A DNA stretch of 64,000 nucleotides from Reclinomonas americana ATCC 50394 (lineage: Eukaryota; Jakobida; Jakobea; Jakobida): assembly GCA_048213135.1 (NCBI GenBank), contig PS015010.1, forward strand, positions 1,674,001-1,738,000. Direction: 5' to 3'. Positions 1 through 6,368 of the stretch are shown here, piece by piece. A program made the position numbers and the translations under genes. Position 1 is the stretch's first letter. The number at the start of each line of letters is the position of its first letter. The notes beneath the pieces were generated by a model. That model did no database searches. It was not told the DNA's origin and worked only from the letters and a program-made list of their open reading frames with translations.

Positions 1-902
1 GTTATATCAGGCCTGGATTCCCAGTTTTGGTCAAGCGGCATATAATATTGCGGCCGCGGAATAAAAGACACCCGGTTACCGGCAAACAATTCATTCCAGA
101 TGATGTCCCATCCGGTAAAAGTTGCCGTGAACCAGTTGAGTACATCTTTCGGGTTATTGAAATTGACACCTCCTTCCTTTGCCCAGTTTTCCGGCGTGGC
201 ACAACCGGTATAAAACGACAGGCTGCCATCACCCTTGGCACTAAGAATAAGTGTTTTCCCATCACCCAGGGCGAAAACTTTTCCTCCTTTTACCAGTTCC
301 TGTAAACTGGGCGCATTAATGGCCGCATCATATATAGTGCCTTCAACAACGGTGATCCCGGAATAGATGGGTTTCAAAGGTGTAACAAAAGGACGTATTT
401 TGGAATTGCCGCCATCGGCACCAATAACAAAATCAGCATAAGCGGTATGTTCGTCACTGCAATGTATGATCCATTGCTCATCTTCCTGTTCCAGTGCTAC
501 GATATGACTGTTCCACCTGACGGTACCGGGCTGAAGTGAATCGAGTAATATGTCACGGAGGGGACCGCGGTCTATTTCCGGCCGAAAATATTCATTACCA
601 AAGTCCTCTCCCGGCTTTTCTGCGTGATCATCGAGCAGGATGTCGCCGTGCTTATTTACGACACGCATTTTATCGGCACCCGGCCGGTATACCGCTTTGA
701 AGGCGTCCAGCAACCCCGCCGCCCTGATAGCCGCCAGTCCTGATTCTTCATGAAGATCAAGTGTAGCGCCCTGTACCCTTACATGGCGGCCGGCATCCCT
801 TTCATATACGGTTACATCAGCTCCTTTGATCTGTAAAAGACGGGCAAGTGTTAATCCTCCGGGACCGCCACCAATGATGGCGATCTTTTTTTCTGTTATC
901 AT
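1..902 (-). CDS. TetX-like FAD-dependent monooxygenase (3' end outside window)
   Basis: The reading frame starts at the ATG at 902 on the minus strand and stays open to the window edge, giving about 300 residues; the C-terminus is missing. Residues 5-35 hold the Rossmann dinucleotide motif GGGPGG followed by an acidic residue in VYERD, as expected for FAD binding. Further on come RVQGATLDLHEESG and a second FAD motif, VIGADGGNSKIR. This pattern matches the flavin hydroxylase group that includes TetX and aromatic-ring hydroxylases. The family uses NADPH and oxygen to hydroxylate small aromatic or polyketide substrates; which substrate this enzyme takes cannot be read from the sequence. The start lies 28 bases behind an AraC-type regulator on the same strand, so the two may form one unit. 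A TAnnTTTG box at 926-933 could give it its own promoter. Confidence 0.85.
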   Translation of the reverse strand, partial: MITEKKIAIIGGGPGGLTLARLLQIKGADVTVYERDAGRHVRVQGATLDLHEESGLAAIRAAGLLDAFKAVYRPGADKMRVVNKHGDILLDDHAEKPGEDFGNEYFRPEIDRGPLRDILLDSLQPGTVRWNSHIVALEQEDEQWIIHCSDEHTAYADFVIGADGGNSKIRPFVTPLKPIYSGITVVEGTIYDAAINAPSLQELVKGGKVFALGDGKTLILSAKGDGSLSFYTGCATPENWAKEGGVNFNNPKDVLNWFTATFTGWDIIWNELFAGNRVSFIPRPQYYMPLDQNWESRPDI

Positions 903-925
903 GGTCGTATATTTTAATTACGACA

Positions 926-933
926 CAAAATTA
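926..933 (-). promoter_or_regulatory. Candidate -7 promoter box before the monooxygenase
   Basis: On the minus strand the sequence is TAATTTTG, an exact match to the Bacteroidota -7 consensus TAnnTTTG, 23 bases before the ATG at 902. It overlaps the stop codon of the AraC gene. No clear -33 TTG was identified, and the motif is short enough to occur by chance in AT-rich DNA. Confidence 0.35.
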
Positions 934-1680
934 TTCAGAGGAAAAAGAAGAGAATTGTATAAATCGGTCGTTTATATTACGGCTGAGTTCCCTGGGCACA
1001 ACACCTGACAATCTTTTTACTTCCCTGATAAAATGCGACTGGTCGGCAAAATCTTCCCTGGGAAAAAGTTTACCTTCTTTAATGTGCCCGAATGATGCCC
1101 GGAAGCGGAGAATACTGCTATAGGTTTTCAGTGGCACCCCAAACTGCTGGTTAAAGTACCGGTTGACCTGGCGGCTGCTCCAGAAGACTTTTTCCGATAA
1201 TTCTTTTACGGATAACGATCCGTTAGCAGCATACAGCAGGCGGAACAATTCCAGTTTGCGGTTGTCGGTATCGTTTGATAAACGTACAGTTATTGCTGAA
1301 GTGATCTTATCGCAGAACTGGTCAAAATGCTGCAGGTCGTTATCTGTGAATCCCCAGAAATTATTAGGCAGGTTTTTGCCGCTATCGGCAAGTGTGGCGA
1401 TATCTTCATGAAGGATATATTCCACCGCGGGTAATTTAAAGCTGGCCGCGAAAATAAGTGCGCCGGGTACAATAGAAGCTTCATCAGCCCTGGTACCTAA
1501 TCCAAGCAGGTTAACATGATAGGGTTGTGCGGATGAGCGGGAGAAAAAGAGGTCTACCCTTCCGTCGGGCAGTATGATCACCTCTTTGGTGCTGCCGGAT
1601 GTGTTGTGCAGCATCCAGAAACTATCAACATAATCGTGAAGCGGGTGACCGGCCGGGATAGTATGAATGACCAGTTCCAT
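931..1680 (-). CDS. AraC-family transcriptional regulator
   Basis: This 249-residue protein has a C-terminal AraC/XylS double helix-turn-helix from about residue 165. One helix pair lies around LSVKELSEKVFWSSRQVNRYFNQ and the second around FADQSHFIREVKRLSGVVP, close to the usual second-HTH signature. The N-terminal 150 residues resemble the effector domain seen in many Bacteroidota AraC proteins (HPLHDYVDSFWMLHN near the start), whose ligand is usually unknown. It lies just upstream of the TetX-like monooxygenase on the same strand. It therefore probably controls that gene and itself in response to a substrate-like compound; this is inference from position. Confidence 0.9.
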   Translation of the reverse strand: MELVIHTIPAGHPLHDYVDSFWMLHNTSGSTKEVIILPDGRVDLFFSRSSAQPYHVNLLGLGTRADEASIVPGALIFAASFKLPAVEYILHEDIATLADSGKNLPNNFWGFTDNDLQHFDQFCDKITSAITVRLSNDTDNRKLELFRLLYAANGSLSVKELSEKVFWSSRQVNRYFNQQFGVPLKTYSSILRFRASFGHIKEGKLFPREDFADQSHFIREVKRLSGVVPRELSRNINDRFIQFSSFSSE

Positions 1681-1688
1681 AGAAAGAC

Positions 1689-2078
1689 TTAACGGATGAT
1701 GTCAATTTTAAAGTTCATGACAACCGGTGCAAAATTGGCTGATATTTCCGCGGTGTAGTTGTCGGCAGTAACTTCTTTTATGATCATTTTCAAAACATGC
1801 GTACCATCTCCCATAAGGGAGGGGTCGCCTTTGATCAGTTTCTCCGGTCTCAGTTCGCAGGTACAATCATCTGTCCATTTTACCGAAAAGACAACCTCAA
1901 AACCAATGTCATCATTCTTCTCTGTCTGTTTATCGGTCGTCCGGGTAATATAGGTGGTGCCCGTTTCTTTAGTATACATTTTAAACCGCCCTGTTTGTAC
2001 CTGTCCGCAGGAGGGCCTTTGCGCTGCACTGGTAAATGCAAACAGCATGACCAGGATAATAGTACCTAATAACTTCAT
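1689..2078 (-). CDS. Small secreted protein of a family often misnamed 'DNA topoisomerase IV'
   Basis: I chose the ATG at 2078 because it begins a normal signal peptide (MKLLGTIILVMLFAFTSAAQ); a longer frame to 2150 adds residues that do not look like a signal. The mature protein is about 110 residues. It has the pattern C..VQTGRFKMY, ITRT, Q.E and VKWTDDCTCEL. This is the layout of a small secreted Bacteroidota family often mislabelled as a topoisomerase; that statement is from memory of the family. Nothing here suggests a DNA enzyme. The function is unknown; it probably sits in the periplasm or at the cell surface. It ends 8 bases before the AraC start, on the same strand. Confidence 0.75.
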   Translation of the reverse strand: MKLLGTIILVMLFAFTSAAQRPSCGQVQTGRFKMYTKETGTTYITRTTDKQTEKNDDIGFEVVFSVKWTDDCTCELRPEKLIKGDPSLMGDGTHVLKMIIKEVTADNYTAEISANFAPVVMNFKIDIIR

Positions 2079-2292
2079 ATACCGTAGTTGATACCTAAAT
2101 ATACAAAAGTTGGGAAAAGACAGGAAAACCAGTCTGCAACTGAAATGCATCGTGAAGCAGGTAGAAATACCTGTTTTTCGTCAGCATAGCGTAAAATATT
2201 TTTTTTGTTTCTATTTTACCAGGAACTGAAGCCTGTGATCAGGCGCTTATCAATGAACCGTTCCTTATTTAAAACACCAAAACCCAACCAAT

Positions 2293-3693
2293 ATGAAAAA
2301 AGTATCCCGTGTTTTCACCGCGATCATGGTTTTGTTTGCGATGGTAGTGGTTGCCTACAATTGCTCCAGCAATGACAAATCAAAAGAAGGTGAAACCAAA
2401 CCAGAACTTGGCGCTGCCGGACAGAACGGCGCCTTTCAAAATTACCGCGACTCTTTTCCGTCGAAACAACAATATGACGGACCTTTGTTTCAACTCAGCC
2501 ATGATTATCCTACTACCGTTACACCTGTAGAAAATCCAAGCTGGCAGCAGGCATTAAAAGGACAGCCCATCTCCGAAGCGAATGTGTTCGCGTACATGGA
2601 TGCGCTGAAGAGTTATGTTGCTCCCGATGTTATGCCTTTCTTCACCGACAACAAAGCCTGGACGTCTGCCAAGTACGGCTGGTTCAACGAACCCTGGCTG
2701 GGATCGCAGCGTGAAGCCATCCTGGGCACTTATCTCGGCAATGGCAATCCCGCCAATATGTTCAAAACGCTGAAGGTGGATGAAGCAGGTTATGCATTGG
2801 TACTATACGATTCAACCGCCGCATACACCGTAGGACAGATCTGGGGCAAGACCGGGCAAAAGGTGAACCTGCTCAACAATGCCACACAGTTTACCGAAGG
2901 CAGTGTGATTGTAAAACTGGCTTTCTCCAACATCAATGCGCCTGAGTGGCCGGTTATGGAAGGTGCACAAACCTTTAGTATTTATGACACCATTGCCACC
3001 GGTGAAAATCCGGCTAAAGGTTACCAGGTACGCAAAGTGAGTTTCTTCCAGATGGATGTGATCGTAAAAGACAGTAAAACGGCGCCTAAAACCGGTTGGG
3101 TATATTCCACTTTTGTATATGACAAGGATGCGAAAGGTTCCTTCTGGGACAAAATGGTGCCGCTGGGTGCCATGTGGGGTAATGACCCCGGCGTAAACAG
3201 TCCCATTACACCTCCTTATCCCAAATTGTATGAAACAGTGATCAATCCCAAAGCGCCTGCCTACAGCACGGAAACCCTGGGTTGGGGCGGCAGGCTGAGC
3301 GGACCGAATGATGGCGCCGTAGCACAGCAGGCGGTTGACCTTAACACAGGAAAGGTATATACTAACCTTGCCTTGTCTTCCTGCATGAGCTGCCACAGCC
3401 CGGCACAGGACGCCTTTACTTCTTTCCTGCTGCCTGGTCCTTTCCCCGACTCTACTTTCTATGTATACACACCCGGCAGTGCCCAGTGGAACCGCTGGTT
3501 CAGGGATGACTATGGCAATGTGCCTTTCGACTCCGGCCAGGTGGCGATGGATTATGATATGGTGATGGCATTTAAATCGGTACCGGCATTTGAGGCTGCG
3601 CAACCATCGGCACAGAACAAATTGCTGAGAAGTAATATTGAAGCTGTGAAGAAATTCAGGAGGCATAATACGAACAGTAAGTTCTGGCATTAA
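2293..3693 (+). CDS. Lipoprotein with a single haem c motif, function unknown
   Basis: The 466-residue product begins with a signal peptide ending at a probable lipobox cysteine (VAYNCSS, Cys24), so it is probably a membrane-anchored lipoprotein. Near residue 362 it carries CMSCH, the CxxCH signature for covalent haem c attachment. No second CxxCH is present, so it would be a mono-haem cytochrome. Conserved-looking aromatic segments (YGWFNEPWLGSQREAI, LGWGGRLSGPNDGA) surround the motif, but I do not recognise the rest of the fold. It stands alone with a terminator just downstream. A redox or electron-transfer role is inference from the motif only. Confidence 0.8.
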   Translation: MKKVSRVFTAIMVLFAMVVVAYNCSSNDKSKEGETKPELGAAGQNGAFQNYRDSFPSKQQYDGPLFQLSHDYPTTVTPVENPSWQQALKGQPISEANVFAYMDALKSYVAPDVMPFFTDNKAWTSAKYGWFNEPWLGSQREAILGTYLGNGNPANMFKTLKVDEAGYALVLYDSTAAYTVGQIWGKTGQKVNLLNNATQFTEGSVIVKLAFSNINAPEWPVMEGAQTFSIYDTIATGENPAKGYQVRKVSFFQMDVIVKDSKTAPKTGWVYSTFVYDKDAKGSFWDKMVPLGAMWGNDPGVNSPITPPYPKLYETVINPKAPAYSTETLGWGGRLSGPNDGAVAQQAVDLNTGKVYTNLALSSCMSCHSPAQDAFTSFLLPGPFPDSTFYVYTPGSAQWNRWFRDDYGNVPFDSGQVAMDYDMVMAFKSVPAFEAAQPSAQNKLLRSNIEAVKKFRRHNTNSKFWH

Positions 3694-3717
3694 AAAAGAA
3701 CACCTCTTAACAAGTAA

Positions 3718-3752
3718 GGCCTCAGTAATATATTTTATTGAGGCTTTTTTTG
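3718..3752 (+). terminator. Rho-independent terminator after the haem lipoprotein
   Basis: A near-perfect stem (GCCTCAGTAA against TTATTGAGGC, one mismatch) is followed by seven T residues, 25 bases past the stop codon. Confidence 0.85.
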
Positions 3753-3852
3753 CAGCAGCGGCAAAAAAGGTGAAAACACGCTTCCGGTAAGGGTTTTGGG
3801 GCAATATCTTGGGTATTATAAATATTAACCGTTCACCCTTAAATCTATTATT

Positions 3853-4158
3853 ATGTCTGCATCAAGAAACTGGAAAGCAACAGCGATCAGCGGTATTGCC
3901 GGCAATGAAATCATCGTAAATGGAGAGGCCAATGTCGGAATGCTCACCATAGTACCAGAGCTCAGGAAAAAAGTTCCGCAGGGAATCAATCCCCACATCC
4001 TTCTGCTGGACCTTATAGGTGCTTCAGATGCCCATCCTGAACACTTCGTACCTGTTCAGTACAATGAGAGAATTGGTAACCTCAACCAGTACACTTCAGT
4101 TGAAGTATGGCTTGGTGGGCATCGTGAAGCAGAATTCCCTGTCCACATCCCCAGGTAA
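3853..4158 (+). CDS. Hypothetical protein, 101 residues
   Basis: A clean frame from ATG to stop with an ordinary composition and a strong terminator directly after it. There is no signal peptide, membrane segment or cysteine. The sequence contains TAISGIAGNEIIVNGEANVGMLTIVPEL near the start and EVWLGGHREAEFPVHIPR at the end. Alternating hydrophobic and charged residues suggest a small beta-rich cytosolic protein. I do not recognise the family. It is a single-gene unit. Confidence 0.65.
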   Translation: MSASRNWKATAISGIAGNEIIVNGEANVGMLTIVPELRKKVPQGINPHILLLDLIGASDAHPEHFVPVQYNERIGNLNQYTSVEVWLGGHREAEFPVHIPR

Positions 4159-4176
4159 ACACATCGGGCATCGATA

Positions 4177-4212
4177 AGCAACCTCAACCTTAATATTGAG
4201 GTTGCTTTTTTC
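4177..4212 (+). terminator. Terminator between converging genes
   Basis: A perfect 10-bp stem (GCAACCTCAA at 4178-4187 and its complement at 4196-4205) with an 8-base loop is followed by a T run. It ends the 3853-4158 gene and could also serve the minus-strand gene ending at 4241. Confidence 0.9.
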
Positions 4213-4240
4213 CTGAACTCTTCTTACCAGTACTGGTTTG

Positions 4241-4675
4241 CTAATTATCACAAGGATGGCCGTAATCGAACTGGTCAGTTGTATAATATCCAAACGTCAG
4301 CCTTCCATCATCGTCCTCCTGGATAACCAGCGTATGCAGAAGTCTTGCATTGACTGTAATAAACCGCTGATTCCGGTGCCATACACCTCCGCGGTCTCTG
4401 TAGGTAAACAACAGGGGACTTCCATCCAACCTTGTTATCTGTACATCCCATATTTCGTGGCTGCTGCTTGTTCTTACCCAAAAATGCTGATCACTTCTGA
4501 TCAGGTTATAAGGTAACAAATCGGAACCAAAGGAATTTCCTGAACCATTTACCCTGATTTTTAATGCATAGAACGTTTCATCACTTTGGTTAGCAACCCA
4601 AAAGCAATACTGGGCGCTTACTTTTTTAACAGATAAACCGAGCAACAGGAGCAGGATAAAAAATCTTGTTTTCAT
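4241..4675 (-). CDS. Small secreted hypothetical protein
   Basis: This 144-residue protein begins with a signal peptide (MKTRFFILLLLLGLSVKKVSAQ) and has a mature part of about 120 residues. It is rich in aromatic residues and carries YCFWVANQSDETFYALKIRVNGSG. That opening resembles small beta-sandwich proteins, but I cannot assign a family. Two cysteines (in YCFW and HPCDN) could pair. It is probably exported to the periplasm or surface. It faces a plus-strand gene and shares the terminator between them. Confidence 0.7.
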   Translation of the reverse strand: MKTRFFILLLLLGLSVKKVSAQYCFWVANQSDETFYALKIRVNGSGNSFGSDLLPYNLIRSDQHFWVRTSSSHEIWDVQITRLDGSPLLFTYRDRGGVWHRNQRFITVNARLLHTLVIQEDDDGRLTFGYYTTDQFDYGHPCDN

Positions 4676-5075
4676 AAAAGGCGTATTTAAGGTTTAACAA
4701 TTATGATTGAAAAAGACAAAACCGGTTTATTGATCACAGGGACAGTTTGCCCATAACCGGCTCATAAGAATTGGCGTGTTTATAGAAATACCGGCAAGTA
4801 TGTTTCAGAATTTGCCCCAGAGATTAATCATAAGATACAGGCATTGTGAAGTCGGTTAAAAGTATATATTCCCCCGACAAAAAAGGCCGGGACTCCTGAT
4901 TTCGGGGCTTTTTCCCCTTTCCCGTTATTACGCCGAACCTACCTGTTCTGCATCAGTTTCTGCTGAAACAGATCCTATGGAGTTCCTGCTTTATTGTCCA
5001 ACTTCACGATAAATTAACTCCTCCCGATGAAGAAAAACTGTACCTTTTCAGAGTAAATCATTAAAAACTTTTATT
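4676..5075. other. Intergenic stretch without a gene
   Basis: No frame of convincing length or composition lies here. A weak GC-rich inverted sequence near 4870-4915 (CCCCGA facing TCGGGG, followed by TTTTT) may be a terminator relic, but its arms are short and widely spaced. The promoter of the gene at 5076 probably lies in the last 100 bases. Confidence 0.5.
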
Positions 5076-5441
5076 ATGTCAGTAAGAACAACACAAGAGG
5101 TGGCGGACCGTTTTAATGAACTGTCCCAGACCGGCCAGTTCGACCAGATACAGGACGAACTGTACGCCGAGAATTGCGTAAGTATTGAACCCGCTCACTC
5201 ACCGGGCATGCAATCCGTGGAAGGCCTTCCCGCCATCAAGCAAAAAGGAAAGGACTTCAACAATATGGTGGAAGAAATGCATGGCGGTTACTCCAAAGAC
5301 CCGCAGGTGGCAGGTTCTCATTTTTCTGTTGCCATGGGCATGGACGTAACCATGAAAGGGCAGCCCCGCATGAATATGGAAGAGATAGCCGTGTATGAAG
5401 TGAAGGATGGAAAAATCGTGAAAGAACAGTTCTTTTATTAA
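5076..5441 (+). CDS. SnoaL-like / NTF2-fold protein
   Basis: This 121-residue protein has the order typical of small SnoaL-like proteins: an N-terminal helix (EVADRFNELSQTGQFDQIQDELYAEN), a central acid-rich segment (VEGLPAIKQKGKDF) and C-terminal strands ending in EEIAVYEVKDGKIVKEQFFY. The fold forms a cone-shaped pocket used by isomerases, cyclases and many proteins of unknown role. No catalytic residues can be named here. It has no signal peptide and is probably cytosolic. Confidence 0.75.
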   Translation: MSVRTTQEVADRFNELSQTGQFDQIQDELYAENCVSIEPAHSPGMQSVEGLPAIKQKGKDFNNMVEEMHGGYSKDPQVAGSHFSVAMGMDVTMKGQPRMNMEEIAVYEVKDGKIVKEQFFY

Positions 5442-5526
5442 TGAAAGATGGAAACATTAAAAATGAAAGGTGAAGGATTGAACGGTAATTCGTAATTTGT
5501 CATCCCTAATTTTTGATAAACCACTC

Positions 5527-5817
5527 ATGCTTGAATTAAGACCCGCCTGCGAACACTGTGGTAAGGCACTGCCTGCCGACAGTACAGAGGCCATGATCTG
5601 CAGTTTCGAATGCACATTCTGCCACAACTGTGTAACAACGGTGTTGCAGAATGTGTGCCCGAACTGCGGTGGCGGACTGGAAAAAAGGCCGGTGCGGCCG
5701 AAAAACAAGCTCCAAAAATATCCTGCCAAAACGGAACCCTATATAAAACCCGTTGATCCTGCAGTTTTCGACTCCCTGCTGCAGCAAAATAAAAACATCC
5801 CCGCCCATGAACGCTAA
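5527..5817 (+). CDS. DUF1272 zinc-ribbon protein
   Basis: I chose the ATG at 5527; an upstream TTG at 5497 would add ten residues that do not fit the family. The 96-residue product opens with MLELRPACEHCGKALP and continues with ICSFECTFCHNCV and CPNCGGGL. Four CxxC pairs can bind zinc. This is the DUF1272 pattern, whose biochemical role is unknown. The C-terminal 40 residues are lysine- and proline-rich. It lies between two small genes on the same strand. Confidence 0.9.
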   Translation: MLELRPACEHCGKALPADSTEAMICSFECTFCHNCVTTVLQNVCPNCGGGLEKRPVRPKNKLQKYPAKTEPYIKPVDPAVFDSLLQQNKNIPAHER

Positions 5818-5855
5818 CCCCTACACCCTGATCCTAAACAAAACCTTTACAATTC

Positions 5856-6245
5856 ATGAAAAACCTATTCAAACCGCTGGTGGCCCTGGCCATGCTTACC
5901 GGCTCCTTCATTAACGCGGAAGCACAAAAAAATGACTGGAAACAACTTACTGAAGAAGGTGGTGTAACCGTTTCCTGGCGATGGAAACAATTATACAGGA
6001 ATGCCTATGTATCGGAAGTAAGACTTGAAAACAGGAACGACTACCTGGTTGAAGTGACCCTGTTGCCGGCCTTTACCTGCCCCGATGGCATTGAATACAA
6101 ACAGGCGGGCGTAGTGGTAACCGTAGAACCACGGTCTGTGAAAACAGGCGAACGCGACGGGCTGGCTTTCTATCCCTGCCAGGGCGAAAAAATACCCCGT
6201 AAGGTTATGCTTGAAAAATTGAAAGTAACGAGGAAAACTTTTTAA
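5856..6245 (+). CDS. Small secreted hypothetical protein
   Basis: The 129-residue product has a signal peptide (MKNLFKPLVALAMLTGSFINAEAQ) and a mature part predicted to be beta-rich, with VSWRWKQLYRNAYVSEVRLENRNDYLVEVTLLP in the middle. Two cysteines (FTCPDG, YPCQG) could form a disulfide. The layout resembles small secreted proteins with one immunoglobulin-like domain, but I cannot name a family. It starts 38 bases after the DUF1272 gene and may be co-transcribed. Confidence 0.7.
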   Translation: MKNLFKPLVALAMLTGSFINAEAQKNDWKQLTEEGGVTVSWRWKQLYRNAYVSEVRLENRNDYLVEVTLLPAFTCPDGIEYKQAGVVVTVEPRSVKTGERDGLAFYPCQGEKIPRKVMLEKLKVTRKTF

Positions 6246-6268
6246 CCGCAAAGCAACAAAGGATACGC

Positions 6269-6303
6269 AAAGGCCGCGAAGTATTACTCCGCGGCCCTTT
6301 TAT
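6269..6303 (+). terminator. Terminator after the small secreted protein
   Basis: The stem GGCCGCG (6272-6278) pairs with CGCGGCC (6290-6296), flanked by A residues on the left and CTTTT on the right, so it could act in both directions between the converging genes. Confidence 0.75.
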
Positions 6304-6368
6304 TTGTACGATTTATTTATCTGCACACTTGTCCCGAAGGATGAGGAATCTGCACATTTTCAAATTGA

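Noticed and set aside
4870-4915. Terminator in the gap 4676-5075
   Set aside because: The arms (CCCCGA and TCGGGG) are short and widely separated; not strong enough to list as a feature of its own.
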